This document shows positions 44,571 through 54,095 of a stretch of DNA of 64,000 nucleotides, piece after piece. Below the pieces are notes generated by a model. The model worked only from the letters and a program-made list of their open reading frames with translations. It had not been told where the DNA came from and ran no database searches. Source of the stretch: Paenibacillus sp. NEAU-GSW1 (GTDB taxonomy: Bacteria > Bacillota > Bacilli > Paenibacillales > Paenibacillaceae); NCBI RefSeq assembly GCF_009737085.1, contig NZ_WOVL01000003.1, forward strand, positions 124,001-188,000, in the 5' to 3' direction. How positions within the stretch are numbered: the stretch's first letter is position 1; every line of letters begins with the position of its first letter. The translations under genes were made by a program, and so were the position numbers.

Positions 44571-44912
44571 ATGTCATTTTTTCCGCCTCCACCCCCAGGA
44601 TTTCCAGGATTCCCTGGGCAGCCGGGAGGACCGTCAGGACCGGGAGGACAGCCAGGCACTATGGGACCCAGCTCACCTCCCCCGAGCTTCATCCCTCAAC
44701 AACCTGCGGTTACACCCTTCGCTGTCGACCCGGGAGCGATTGCCGGTTGTTTGTTTCGAAATACGTACGTTTGGCTCAGGAATGGAAATCAATTTTGGTT
44801 TTTCCCGGTTTTCGTAGGACGCACCTCGGTTTCAGGGTTCCAATGGAACGGAAGGTTTTGGATGTACACGGGACTAAGCTTGCAGTCTATTCAATCTTTT
44901 ACATGTTTCTAA
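44571..44912 (+). CDS. Gly/Pro-rich small protein with aromatic C-terminal domain
   Basis: A 113-residue protein. The N terminus (~1-45) is proline/glycine-rich with collagen-like GxP steps (GFPGFPGQPGGPSGPGGQ). The C-terminal ~55 residues are aromatic, with YVWLRNGNQFWFFPVF and the end SIQSFTCF. This C-terminal domain is common in small, likely surface or spore-associated proteins of Paenibacillus and Bacillus; its function is unknown. AAGGAG is 10 bp before the ATG. Confidence 0.82.
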   Translation: MSFFPPPPPGFPGFPGQPGGPSGPGGQPGTMGPSSPPPSFIPQQPAVTPFAVDPGAIAGCLFRNTYVWLRNGNQFWFFPVFVGRTSVSGFQWNGRFWMYTGLSLQSIQSFTCF

Positions 44913-44961
44913 ACGGGCACATGAAAAGTTGTTCGGGCTGCTGACCACATCCTCATTGAAA

Positions 44962-45003
44962 CTGCACCCCACTGTTAGATGATGTCTAGCAAATGGGGTG
45001 CAG
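44962..45003. repeat. Short inverted repeat resembling insertion-sequence ends
   Basis: CTGCACCCCACTGTTAGAT faces GTCTAGCAAATGGGGTGCAG. The two arms match at about 16 of 20 positions with almost no interior. The TGGGGTGCAG ends recall IS3-family terminal repeats, so this may be a minimal relic. It could instead be a plain hairpin after the converging neighbours; there is no T run. Confidence 0.45.
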
Positions 45004-45023
45004 CAGCTGTCTCAAGCACACTT

Positions 45024-45440
45024 TCATCCGTTCACATAATGGTGAAATCTGGCTTTCAGAATACGATAAAATAACTTCATCCTATTCGGTGAGGACCCTA
45101 TCTTTTTTCTAAAATAGGAGAACGCTGAACGGTTTCCCCGCTTCGTGTTACACTCCATGCAAGCTGCGAGTAAGTTTCGGGGGAGATCCGAGCCGCCTTT
45201 GCTTGAAGGGATAATGTGATCAACCGTCATTCCGGGACGTCCACACCACAAGCATGTGTAATGATCCCGTTTCAGCGCAGCTCTTCGATAATCCCGAAAT
45301 AAAAAGGGGTTATATAGTAATTGGATGGTCTGCTCGTCTATCCATATGGCACGTGCTCGATTAACTTCCCTCCACGCCCGGTCAAGCACACATGGGGTTA
45401 ATTTTTGACCATCCACATTAAGAACGTTGATCATAGTCAT
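45024..45440 (-). CDS. HNH endonuclease
   Basis: A 138-residue HNH nuclease. The zinc-binding CLWCGRPG and CMECNTKRG flank the catalytic core MTVDHIIPSSKGGSDLPRNL (DH...N...N layout, ~75-95). The N-terminal part carries a basic segment. Such small HNH proteins occur in phages, mobile elements and as stand-alone defence genes. GGGAGGTAAT lies before the ATG. Its place at the left end of the defence-rich region favours a defence or mobile role. Confidence 0.88.
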   Translation of the reverse strand: MTMINVLNVDGQKLTPCVLDRAWREVNRARAIWIDEQTIQLLYNPFLFRDYRRAALKRDHYTCLWCGRPGMTVDHIIPSSKGGSDLPRNLLAACMECNTKRGNRSAFSYFRKKIGSSPNRMKLFYRILKARFHHYVNG

Positions 45441-45543
45441 TACCTCCCAAGGGTACTCATTTCAAGAAAACGAATTCCTTATACCTAGGATACCATCGTT
45501 GCAATGCCGCTACTCTATAAATATGGATCGATTCTGAGGAAAT

Positions 45544-45655
45544 GAAAAAAGCTCGACCTCATGCGTCATGCGGTCGGGCTTTTTGGGGAGGAGACGAACC
45601 GTGGTTGTGCAAAAACACGATTCGTCGGAGTGTGATGATACGGATATTTTTTGGG
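45544..45655. repeat. Two-hairpin interspersed element, copy F
   Basis: Hairpin 1 arms AGCTCGACC/GGTCGGGCT enclose a doubled loop (TCATGCG TCATGC). Hairpin 2 has GACGAACCGTG and CACGATTCGTC, a compensated change relative to GGCGAA/TTCGCC of the other copies. The tail GGAGTGTGATGATACGGATA matches copies J and K. It lies downstream of the Mrr operon and can act as its terminator. Confidence 0.85.
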
Positions 45656-45667
45656 AGTGCTTAAGTT

Positions 45668-45820
45668 TTATATCTGAATAAACATACCGATAAAATTCTT
45701 TTGACGGATGCGTTTGTAGACTAAATCTAATGTTCGCTTGGTGAAATCAGACTCAATTGCTAACTCATAATATGCGATTGTTCTCATTTCCACAAACAGA
45801 TCACGCAATTCATAATCCAT
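45668..45820 (-). CDS. Small hypothetical protein (50 aa) after Mrr-like gene
   Basis: A 50-codon gene starting MDYELRDLFVEMRTIAYYEL, 9 bp behind the Mrr-like gene, with GAGGTGA about 9 bp before its ATG. It is charged and probably helical, with no recognised domain. Position suggests a partner or antidote of the nuclease. It is supported by ribosome site and operon context, not by homology. Confidence 0.5.
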   Translation of the reverse strand: MDYELRDLFVEMRTIAYYELAIESDFTKRTLDLVYKRIRQKNFIGMFIQI

Positions 45821-45829
45821 TATAAGATT

Positions 45830-46417
45830 TCACCTCACGTTCATTTTCTTTATAGGTTGCCATTTCTCCCAAACTTTCAGTTTTTGATCGACAACCCCGC
45901 CATGCCAATACTCCACCCGAAATTGATCTGCTTCTTTCTTAGCTGGACCAGTCAAATCCGATGTCGTCACAAGCAACGTCAATATACAATCGTGATTCCT
46001 TTTAGCCGCGACTAATTCCCGAACAGTCTGCACTGAAACCATATTGTGATCTGCGTAACATTTCGCTTGAACAGCCGTCTTTTCCCCACGCTTGTCCACA
46101 ATGACTAGATCCACTCCACCGTCATTTCCGCCAACACCGACCTCATGAACCTTGTAGCCTTGATCTCTGAAATATAATGCAAGCAGTCTTTCAAACTCTA
46201 CTCCATTCAAAGCATCTAGCGGTGATGTTAGTATTACTTCGTCCGGTCTACATGTTTTCGAAGCACGATTGAAGCTGCTGTTAACAGTTCGTGAAGTGCT
46301 TCTATTGGTTGCTGTTTTTCGTTTTTTCACGCTTCTCTTCCGTTTCTTCGGTTGCATAAAACCTGAAACAACGCCCAACAACACAATTATCACAAACAAC
46401 CAAATTATCTCTTTCAC
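45830..46417 (-). CDS. Membrane-anchored Mrr-like restriction endonuclease
   Basis: A 195-residue protein. An N-terminal membrane helix (~4-20) and a basic linker are followed by an Mrr-type PD-(D/E)XK nuclease core (~62-185). GVEFERLLALYFRDQGYKV begins the fold, GNDGGVDLVI carries the metal-binding Asp, and AVQAKCYADH carries the QxK motif. Mrr proteins cut modified DNA. A membrane-bound form would meet DNA as it enters the cell (inference). A 50-residue gene follows in the same operon. Confidence 0.88.
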   Translation of the reverse strand: MKEIIWLFVIIVLLGVVSGFMQPKKRKRSVKKRKTATNRSTSRTVNSSFNRASKTCRPDEVILTSPLDALNGVEFERLLALYFRDQGYKVHEVGVGGNDGGVDLVIVDKRGEKTAVQAKCYADHNMVSVQTVRELVAAKRNHDCILTLLVTTSDLTGPAKKEADQFRVEYWHGGVVDQKLKVWEKWQPIKKMNVR

Positions 46418-46495
46418 ACTATCCCTCGCAGTCGTTTCGTTAACTACTAATATTCTACATTAATAGTAAATATTTTACTACTGAACGAAAGGTGA

Positions 46496-46857
46496 CCCCT
46501 GATAAATTCAGAAGTCATCGCAGGACTGTGTCCGCCGACCTTGCTGAACAGATCGGGATGCGTGAACGCATTGTGCAGCGCCACCCAGCCGCCCATGGAC
46601 AGATCGCCAATATAACGACCTTCCTTCGTTCCGATCGCCGGGTAATGACTCTCTACATAAGCGAGTCGTTCACAATATAATCGCTGTAGTTGCCCTCCGA
46701 CGAATTGAATCTGTAAAAATGAACTTTCTTCACGTCCGGTATCATAGATACGATCTCCGATTTCTCGGCACCTGAAGCCGACGATGCAACGCTGCTAGAT
46801 ACTTTGCCGTCGGACTCCACAGGGGCTGTGTCAGGCTGCTCTGTGTCTGTGTCCCTC
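46496..46857 (-). pseudogene. Broken alpha/beta-hydrolase esterase fragment
   Basis: Two pieces in different frames. The upstream piece has SEIVSMIPDVKKVHFYRF and ends at a TAG. The next frame reads YVESHYPAIGTKEGRYIGDL followed by SMGGWVALHNAFTHPDLF, with the nucleophile elbow of putative esterases (GxSMGG). Start, signal region and C-terminal catalytic residues are absent. It is the only coding remnant in the 450-bp gap before the STAND gene. Confidence 0.75.
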
Positions 46858-46866
46858 GTCCATTTA

Positions 46867-49800
46867 TTATAATTTCCCCTTTAACATTTGAGCGGCTAAC
46901 TCCGGGTCATACGGTATTTGATTAGCTAAATCTAAATCCATATTTGCTTTATCTTTCTCTCCTAATTTCAGATAAGCGTCATATCGACTTAATAGCACAT
47001 TACGATATAAATTATTATTAATGTGTTTACCTTCTTTAATTGCAATCTTATGCTGTAGTAATGCCAAGCTATAAAAGTCAATTGACTCTTCATCTCTCCC
47101 TCGGTCACGTTCAAGATTACCTCTACTGTTATACAGACTCATCAACTCTTCTAGATTTCGCGTCTTGCCGGAACGACTTTGATCCTCATGAATGGAAATC
47201 GCCTTATCATAACATTCCATAGCGTCATCATATTGATTCAATTGACGATATACCTGACCTAAATTTAGCAGCAAATCACAAATATCTGCACCCACATCAA
47301 TCTTTTCATCACCGTACTCGTCTAACTTATGAAATAAATCTATCGCTTTCTGAATGTAATCAAACGCCTTGTTGGGATCTGTGCGTTTTATCGTATTTCC
47401 ATATGCTTTAAATACATCGATTTTCGCAACCATAATGTATTGTTGGGGTAAATTATTCTGTTCTGCTTTTACTATTTCTTCTAGTAAGCGATCTAATTGA
47501 AATTTAGCCATTATAGGCTGATTTCTATTTTTATAGTGCACCGCTTGCGCAATTTTACTTGAAACATTTCTAATAAACGCTGCTGACTTACCTTTCACAT
47601 CTTTACTCAACTGTTTGTCCAACTCGGCGTTTACTTCATCCTCCAATTGAAAATAGGTTTCTGCGCGATCCTTATTACCCATTTTGGAATGAAGAATCGC
47701 TAATTTGCTGTAGCATTCAGATCGCATTGCTATGCTGATAGCATGACCATAATGACTTAACAGATTTAATCCCTCTTCTAAATAGCGCGCTGCCCATTCC
47801 AAATAATTACTGCTAAGCAATTCTATGCACAGAAGATTCATCAAACGCATATACATCTCATGGTTAAACGATGTCTTTACCTTTAAAATTTCATGAACAA
47901 CCTTGTTAATCTGCAGATAGAGCAGATAAAACCCCTGATTCAGGTGTTCGTCTAGAACACCGCTGTGTTCAGACAGCGTATTCACTAAATGTTCAATAAT
48001 AGAGGGGAATATAGAGATAAACTCCTCACTTGTCCTAGCGTACTCATTTCGAATAATAATATTTAATAAAGTCAGTACAAAATAAAGATCTTCTTCTGCA
48101 TAGGACAGCCTTCCCTTACTGAACGATAGGAGGTGCAATTCTTTCAAAAATAAAGAAAGAAGATATTCTTGAACATCCTTATATTCATCGGCAAACTCTA
48201 CCGCTTCTATCTTGTGAATACTAAACTGATTCCCTTTAGTCGATCGTTGGATATTAACCAATGGCAGAAGTTCTTGGAGGAAACAAAGAAAACGAAAGCT
48301 AATTTCTTCTTCTCCGCACAGGCGAGAGAGCATCTTTACTGATAAACCCGTCGGGGACAGCGTTATCGCAATTAACATACGAAGCATGTTCTGAAAATAG
48401 GGCTCACCATAGAGTTTCTTCAATATGTTTATATAATGCTTTTCCGCCACCACCGGTTGAGTGTCGACCCAGTCGATCCCATACTCCATATAAGCCCTTA
48501 TTATAATTTGAAGATATACCAACTTGCCATCCGATGTTTCAATTAACTTAGCTTCTTCCGCAGCATTTGATTTGATACGAGATCGGATGAACCTTACTAG
48601 CAAGTTCCGATAATGATGATCTGTTTTATTAAGAGCAATAACCTCCGAGAAGGTTGTTAAATTAAGCTGCTTCTTCGTAAAAGGTGATAATTCTTCATTC
48701 GTACGACAGGTCAATAAGATATAATTTCCCGGATCCAGCATTTCTGCTGTTGGGATCAAGCCCATGATTGATATCCCCTCATAATATGGGATTTCATCAA
48801 TTCCATCGATGATTAGCAGCATTTTCTCTGCTGTCTGATGTTTTCGTTGTTCATTACAAAGTACATTAATTAAATGAGCCATTTGCTCTTTAACCGTCAC
48901 GGCATAAATATTAACGTCTGGAAGGACACCTTCCAGTAAATTGTCACGGTTGTCTATCTGTCTTAGCAAGTCTGTAATCTTCAGAACAAATGTAGATGGT
49001 ACATGTGAAAACGTATCATTAATATAATAAGCCCTACAAACTGTCCCCTTAATATTATGCCGAGCATAACCAAAGGGATCGATCATTTTTGAAAAGGTGG
49101 TCTTACCCATGCCGTTTTCCATCTGAAGCAGCAGGATACCTCGATCATGTGCACTTAGCATGTTTTCTACTTGTTCAATCAACTCATTAAAAGACTCCAG
49201 ATCAGAAGAATCAATGATTTTCTGAACGGCATCCACTTGAGAACGAAGATAAATGTTACTTTCTGCGGATCCATCAACATGCTGGACGGTCAGATTTTTC
49301 TGTAGACTTTTATATATATCAAGGATACGAGTCGGATTCTGCTTAATCTTTTCGCCTGCTGGATAGTTGATTAAAGTTGCCGTTAATTTCTGATTATAGT
49401 AGGAATCGAATACATATAAACCACCTTCTATAACTTGTATATAAGGGTCTAAACGTATATATTGGTTATTTAAAATCCCGTAAGGCATCCCAATACCGAC
49501 ATCTGACCCTTTTGTTAGTCCTATCAGCGGGTTATACTTCCCCTTATGTTTAACCATCAATTTTATCTCGGTATAATGCCTCTCGCAATTGTTTAAATGT
49601 TCCGTAATCAGACGGATCATCTGTCCGATTTCCTTTTGAAATTCAAAATTACTATCTAGTCTTAGTGCACCATGACCAATCCGATCATTTCTCCAACTTA
49701 CAATCTGTTTTGCGTTATATATTTTCCAGATGTCTCTAAGGATACACATGATAGGATCATGTCGTTGATTCTCCTTCTTCAATATTGCCCCTGCTGCTTG

Positions 49801-50196
49801 CTGCCAATCCCCCAGACTTAATGGCTTGCTCAACATGAATGCTAGTATGTCACTATACTCGTACTTCTTTTTCTTTGATTCTAGTATTTCAGAAATAATA
49901 TAAAGCACAGGGAACTTCAAAAGGACTTCAAACATATCCTTAATCTGCAATTGAACACCATATGTCGAACCAGATAAGAACAGTTTATGCAGTTTATCGT
50001 ACTCATAAGCAATCAGATATGGAGCCTGGTCAAGAATCGACTTATTCCATATAGAAGAGTCATTCCCTAATTCCTCAAACCACCCGCTGCTGAATGTGAT
50101 TTCCACAAAGTCGCAATGAGGGTTTTGACAAATTAACTTTGAGCCGTACTGATTTAGCGCACCGCTGCATTTTCGACATGCTTCCAATTGTGTCAA
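46867..50196 (-). CDS. STAND-type ATPase with C-terminal TPRs (probable defence protein)
   Basis: A 1109-residue protein. Residues ~5-30 form a zinc ribbon (CRKCSGAL...CQNPHCDF). A helical domain (~50-220) follows, containing RNDRIGH (169-175), which fits the RX4-6H motif of HEPN RNases. The STAND/NACHT ATPase has Walker A ENGMGKTTF (~360-368) and Walker B MLLIIDGIDE (~459-468). The C-terminal ~350 residues are TPRs, the usual sensor region. Such proteins work as anti-phage sensors that oligomerise on recognising an invader. The start is the TTG at 50196, with GGAGG 7 bp upstream, inside the end of the ltrA-like gene region. HEPN assignment is tentative; the ATPase and TPRs are clear. Confidence 0.83.
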   Translation of the reverse strand: MTQLEACRKCSGALNQYGSKLICQNPHCDFVEITFSSGWFEELGNDSSIWNKSILDQAPYLIAYEYDKLHKLFLSGSTYGVQLQIKDMFEVLLKFPVLYIISEILESKKKKYEYSDILAFMLSKPLSLGDWQQAAGAILKKENQRHDPIMCILRDIWKIYNAKQIVSWRNDRIGHGALRLDSNFEFQKEIGQMIRLITEHLNNCERHYTEIKLMVKHKGKYNPLIGLTKGSDVGIGMPYGILNNQYIRLDPYIQVIEGGLYVFDSYYNQKLTATLINYPAGEKIKQNPTRILDIYKSLQKNLTVQHVDGSAESNIYLRSQVDAVQKIIDSSDLESFNELIEQVENMLSAHDRGILLLQMENGMGKTTFSKMIDPFGYARHNIKGTVCRAYYINDTFSHVPSTFVLKITDLLRQIDNRDNLLEGVLPDVNIYAVTVKEQMAHLINVLCNEQRKHQTAEKMLLIIDGIDEIPYYEGISIMGLIPTAEMLDPGNYILLTCRTNEELSPFTKKQLNLTTFSEVIALNKTDHHYRNLLVRFIRSRIKSNAAEEAKLIETSDGKLVYLQIIIRAYMEYGIDWVDTQPVVAEKHYINILKKLYGEPYFQNMLRMLIAITLSPTGLSVKMLSRLCGEEEISFRFLCFLQELLPLVNIQRSTKGNQFSIHKIEAVEFADEYKDVQEYLLSLFLKELHLLSFSKGRLSYAEEDLYFVLTLLNIIIRNEYARTSEEFISIFPSIIEHLVNTLSEHSGVLDEHLNQGFYLLYLQINKVVHEILKVKTSFNHEMYMRLMNLLCIELLSSNYLEWAARYLEEGLNLLSHYGHAISIAMRSECYSKLAILHSKMGNKDRAETYFQLEDEVNAELDKQLSKDVKGKSAAFIRNVSSKIAQAVHYKNRNQPIMAKFQLDRLLEEIVKAEQNNLPQQYIMVAKIDVFKAYGNTIKRTDPNKAFDYIQKAIDLFHKLDEYGDEKIDVGADICDLLLNLGQVYRQLNQYDDAMECYDKAISIHEDQSRSGKTRNLEELMSLYNSRGNLERDRGRDEESIDFYSLALLQHKIAIKEGKHINNNLYRNVLLSRYDAYLKLGEKDKANMDLDLANQIPYDPELAAQMLKGKL

Positions 50197-50209
50197 TTTA
50201 GTTCCTCCG

Positions 50210-51343
50210 CTATTCAACGAATTGTATTTCCAAAGCGCTTGTTCTCCGTCCACCAAAGCCCCCCACCGCCAGCACTCCGCTTAGCACCAGCAAAAGCACA
50301 ATAGCCGGCACTTGCCATACGAACAAAATCACATACGCGACTATGAGCAGGGATGCGGATAACCACGGCTGCCAACATGCAACCCCTATACGTGTTCTAG
50401 CGAGATAGCGGCTGAACACAAGCTCCATCGAGGCAAGATACATCAGCGCAGAACTGAACAGGAACGTCAAACCGAAAAGATAATTGATCTCGTACAAGTA
50501 GAAAAGCTTAATTGATGCAGCTGTCATGCTGAGCGACAGCAGCAGAGCGAGGTGACCGTAGATGACGGCTTGGCCAGCAGAGGAGATTGTCTTATCTGCG
50601 CGATGCTCAGTGCGTTCGAAGTACGGCCACCACATTGTTAGAATTAGGACGAAGGCTGCAAATGAATAACCAATTGAGTACCAGTCACCCGTATTGGGCT
50701 TCAGCACCGTCAGAGTGCTGACGATTGATTCGCCGAATAAAATGATAGTGAATAAGCCAAACCGCTCAAGCAAGTGTGAGGTGTGCGCTGGCATCCGCTT
50801 TAGCAGTCGGCGACCTAGAATCGGGATGATCATGTCTATAACGATGCCAGTGTACAGCAGGATATAGCGCACTGGCGGGTCGAACAACAGTGAACTGGCT
50901 GAAAAAGAAATTCCGAGCCAAAATCGTGTCCCCAGATAATGGGCCACCGCACGGCGATTCGGCTCTCTCTCTCGAGCTCGAGCTATTAGATATTGGAGAG
51001 CTGTAAGTACCCTCAGCCCTAGATAGCCGAGTGCGAAAGAGTAGTAGTAAGCGTCGAAATCCACGGACAAGCTCGCTGTCATAATGAGCACGAAGGCCAT
51101 CTCCGTAACGAGTAGCAAGCGATGATGCAATAGGTCCTGTCCAAACCGGTTGATAAATAGTGTTTGGCCGACCCATGCCCACCAGACGGGGACGAACATG
51201 AGTACAAATTTGACCAAATCATGGGCAGGGACGATTCCATCCTTCACATGCAGCAGAACGTGTGTTGTTGTGGCAACGGCCGCTACAAAGATTAAGTCGT
51301 AGAACAGCTCCAGCCACGTTACTTTCTTCTCTTGTTGATACAG
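50210..51343 (-). CDS. LtrA-family membrane protein
   Basis: About 377 residues with some ten membrane helices. The family signature VTWLELFYDLIFVAAVA is at the N terminus. LtrA ('low temperature requirement A') proteins are widespread and of uncertain function. The start is unusual: a CTG at 51343 stands 6 bp behind AAAAGGGGGG and gives the short N terminus typical of the family. An ATG at 51400 has no ribosome site and would overlap the upstream permease gene by 43 bp. Confidence 0.85.
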   Translation of the reverse strand: MYQQEKKVTWLELFYDLIFVAAVATTTHVLLHVKDGIVPAHDLVKFVLMFVPVWWAWVGQTLFINRFGQDLLHHRLLLVTEMAFVLIMTASLSVDFDAYYYSFALGYLGLRVLTALQYLIARAREREPNRRAVAHYLGTRFWLGISFSASSLLFDPPVRYILLYTGIVIDMIIPILGRRLLKRMPAHTSHLLERFGLFTIILFGESIVSTLTVLKPNTGDWYSIGYSFAAFVLILTMWWPYFERTEHRADKTISSAGQAVIYGHLALLLSLSMTAASIKLFYLYEINYLFGLTFLFSSALMYLASMELVFSRYLARTRIGVACWQPWLSASLLIVAYVILFVWQVPAIVLLLVLSGVLAVGGFGGRRTSALEIQFVE

Positions 51344-51357
51344 GAATATCCCCCCTT

Positions 51358-52170
51358 TTAGTGTCCGGTGCTTGCATATCGTCTTATTCCAATTTTCCAT
51401 ATGGCCAGTGCGAAGCCGAATACGAGAATACCAACTAGGGGTGTTAACAATCCGACAGCACTCATTTGAACGGAGTAGAAATATTGCGCCGGATAAAAGC
51501 TGACAAAGGCGAATGGAAGGATATAGGTCAATAAATATCGGATAAGCGTCGGGTAAATCGATATCGGATAAGCAATAAAGCCTCTCATCTGATAAAACAA
51601 CAGATTTTGTATTTCAGAGGATTTGGTTGTCCAAAAGGTGAGCGAAGCTACGAATAGCAATATCCCACCCTGTATCAGTACGCCACCGACAATCATAGTT
51701 ATAAGGATTCCGATATGAGCCCAATCAAAGGTGATTCCAGAGCGACTAGCAGCATACACAATAAGCACGACGCCTAGACCACCGTGACCTATTGTCGCCA
51801 TCACATCGGAACGCCGTGCAATGACTTGAAACAGGGGCCTTAGCGGTTTCGTTAAATAGGTATCGAATTCACCCTGATTCGCAATACTTTCGAAGTCTCT
51901 GACTCCCGTGAAAATGAGGATGCATAAGCTGTAGGTCAGAAAAACAAAGCTGTACATGAATAATAATTGTCCCATATCCCAGCCGTTAATCGTGGATACT
52001 TTGTTCAGCATAAACCATAAGGTCACAACCGTTACGCTCTCACGGACAAAAACGGCCAGGGACAACAGTAATGTATCAACTTTATACTGCAGGCGCGCCG
52101 CGATTGTCATTTTCAGAAACTTCCCATACAACCTAAGATAACTTAGCAACGTGTGCTTACGAGTCTTCAT
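51358..52170 (-). CDS. ABC-2 family permease (COG3694-like)
   Basis: A 270-residue six-helix permease, the second of a pair with the gene just upstream. The motif YLTKPLRPLFQVIARR after the second helix is typical of this family. The ATG at 52170 follows GGGGG at 8 bp, 2 bp past the previous stop. The three-gene set (ATPase plus two permeases, COG4586/4587/3694) is a known conserved exporter of unknown substrate. Confidence 0.9.
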   Translation of the reverse strand: MKTRKHTLLSYLRLYGKFLKMTIAARLQYKVDTLLLSLAVFVRESVTVVTLWFMLNKVSTINGWDMGQLLFMYSFVFLTYSLCILIFTGVRDFESIANQGEFDTYLTKPLRPLFQVIARRSDVMATIGHGGLGVVLIVYAASRSGITFDWAHIGILITMIVGGVLIQGGILLFVASLTFWTTKSSEIQNLLFYQMRGFIAYPISIYPTLIRYLLTYILPFAFVSFYPAQYFYSVQMSAVGLLTPLVGILVFGFALAIWKIGIRRYASTGH

Positions 52171-52174
52171 GCCA

Positions 52175-52963
52175 TTATCCCCCATGAATGATCAGTCTCT
52201 TTTGTGCCCTTTTCCATAAGATGCGCCCTATTAGATACATGCCGAAGATCCAAACGATTTCCTGAACGAAAATGAATATGGCTTCCCCAGCAGAAGTTTG
52301 CCCAAGATAAATACTTAGAGGTGTGAAATAAATATTTTGAAAAGGCAACACGCCCAGAATCGACTGGATTGGACCAGGCAGAAACCAAAGCGGGATCGTG
52401 GCGCCTGATAGCAGCAGCAGAATTGCATTCTTAATCGTAACCATGCTCCATGTGTGATGAATCCAGAATGACAGCATCCAGAATAGAAAATTTAAATAAT
52501 ACAAGGTTAGATACGCTAGTATGAGGCTAAGGACAAACAAAGAGGCATCCAAAACAGATGAAGGCAGGTCTAGGTGAAATACAAGAAACGAAAGCACAAC
52601 AACAGGAAGCACTTTGGTCCATAGATTAAACCCCACCTCGCCAAGCACAATCGAAAAAATATAACGCGGGAAATACAAAGGCTTTAACAGGTCCGAAGCG
52701 ATTTCGCCGGAACGTATTTTGCCATCGATCAGAAATTCATTCATTGACAGCATTGTCCGCATAATCATCCCTAGAACGGCATAGGTAATCATCTGACTCT
52801 TACTTACTCCATCAATCATTTCATCGTTATGGTAAAGCGCGGACCAAATCGCCACTCCGATGAATAGCATCAATACAGCATTAAAAAGTCCAAGAAAATA
52901 TTCCAAACGGTAAACGGCTTTTCGCCGAAACGACTTTTTAGCAAAGTGCACATAGGCGTTCAA
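52175..52963 (-). CDS. ABC-2 family permease (COG4587-like)
   Basis: A 262-residue six-helix permease with IRSGEIASDLLKPLYFPRYI, the family's cytoplasmic loop. The TTG start overlaps the ATPase stop (TTGA), with GGTGG just before it, so translation is coupled. It pairs with the next permease to make the membrane channel. Confidence 0.9.
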   Translation of the reverse strand: MNAYVHFAKKSFRRKAVYRLEYFLGLFNAVLMLFIGVAIWSALYHNDEMIDGVSKSQMITYAVLGMIMRTMLSMNEFLIDGKIRSGEIASDLLKPLYFPRYIFSIVLGEVGFNLWTKVLPVVVLSFLVFHLDLPSSVLDASLFVLSLILAYLTLYYLNFLFWMLSFWIHHTWSMVTIKNAILLLLSGATIPLWFLPGPIQSILGVLPFQNIYFTPLSIYLGQTSAGEAIFIFVQEIVWIFGMYLIGRILWKRAQKRLIIHGG

Positions 52964-53979
52964 AGTACCACCTTCTCCCGCAAATCTGATCGCCGCTGCT
53001 CTATTCCGTTTTCATAGATTTCGGAGATGATCGCTTCGATTTCAGGCTCTTCAATGGTCAAATCAGCAAGCTCATTACGTTTGGATACCTGAGAGATCAG
53101 CTCGGAAGCCGAAATGGTATCTTTGTCAAACCCAATAGCGACGCGTAATCCCTCGCGCCATAATACATATGCACTGGTGAGGCCTGTTAGCTGCGGTTCT
53201 TCTTTAAAATCAACAATCAACTTGCGCGATTTGCCGTACCTGCGCTTAATTTCGTCTATTCCACCATCGTATACGAGCTGGCCTTTGTCGATAATGATCA
53301 TTCGTTTGCATGTTTTTTCAATATCCGCCATGTCGTGCGTTGTCAGCATAACGGAAACCTTCCGTTCCCGATTAATGGAGGCAAGCAATCCTCGGATGCT
53401 CTCTTTAGCAATAGCATCCAAGCCTATAGTGGGTTCATCGAGGAATAAAATAGAGGGGTCATGAAGCAGTGCCGCGAGAAGATCGCCCCGCATACGCTGA
53501 CCTAGACTTAGCTGGCGAACCGGAGTGTGCATAAAATGTCCGACATCTAATAATTCCGTCAAAAAAGAAACATTTCGTTTGTACACATCTTGCGGAATCC
53601 GATAAACATCCTTCAATAAATCAATGGATTCTATGAGCGGCAAATCCCACCAAAGCTGCGTCCTCTGTCCAAATACGACGCCTATAGAGAAAGCATTCTC
53701 TTCACGATGCTTGCTAGGAATGCGGCCGTTTACAGTAATCTCCCCTGATGTAGGCACCAGGATCCCTGTCAACATTTTGATTGTCGTCGATTTCCCTGCA
53801 CCATTGGGCCCGATAAATCCGATCATTTCGCCTTGCTCCACATCAAAGGAGATACCTGAGACTGCTTGCTTAACCTCATACTGGGGAGAAAATAATCCGC
53901 GAACGACTCCCATAAATCCATGATTCTTACGGGTGATGTGAAACTCCTTATTCAGGTCACGAACAGAAATGATAGCCAA
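52960..53979 (-). CDS. ABC exporter ATP-binding protein (COG4586-like)
   Basis: A 339-residue NatA-like ATPase with Walker A GPNGAGKSTT, VVFGQRTQLWWDLP as Q-loop (typical of COG4586), signature LSLGQRMR, Walker B ILFLDEPTIGLD, switch His TTHDM and a C-terminal extension. The TTG at 53979 follows GGGAG at 9 bp. It is the first gene of the exporter operon. Confidence 0.93.
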   Translation of the reverse strand: MAIISVRDLNKEFHITRKNHGFMGVVRGLFSPQYEVKQAVSGISFDVEQGEMIGFIGPNGAGKSTTIKMLTGILVPTSGEITVNGRIPSKHREENAFSIGVVFGQRTQLWWDLPLIESIDLLKDVYRIPQDVYKRNVSFLTELLDVGHFMHTPVRQLSLGQRMRGDLLAALLHDPSILFLDEPTIGLDAIAKESIRGLLASINRERKVSVMLTTHDMADIEKTCKRMIIIDKGQLVYDGGIDEIKRRYGKSRKLIVDFKEEPQLTGLTSAYVLWREGLRVAIGFDKDTISASELISQVSKRNELADLTIEEPEIEAIISEIYENGIEQRRSDLREKVVL

Positions 53980-54095
53980 CCCTACTCACTCCCTATAAAT
54001 GGATAATGAGATAAATCTATTCGGGATTTGGATTTGTGTCAACTATTAAATAAAATTTCAACTCTTTGAAAATCACCTTTTCAATTCATTTAGAA

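Noticed and set aside
44560-44817. Alternative frame across the Gly/Pro-rich gene
   Set aside because: The frame at 44571 has the ribosome site and a conserved aromatic C-terminal domain; the other is a low-complexity shadow.
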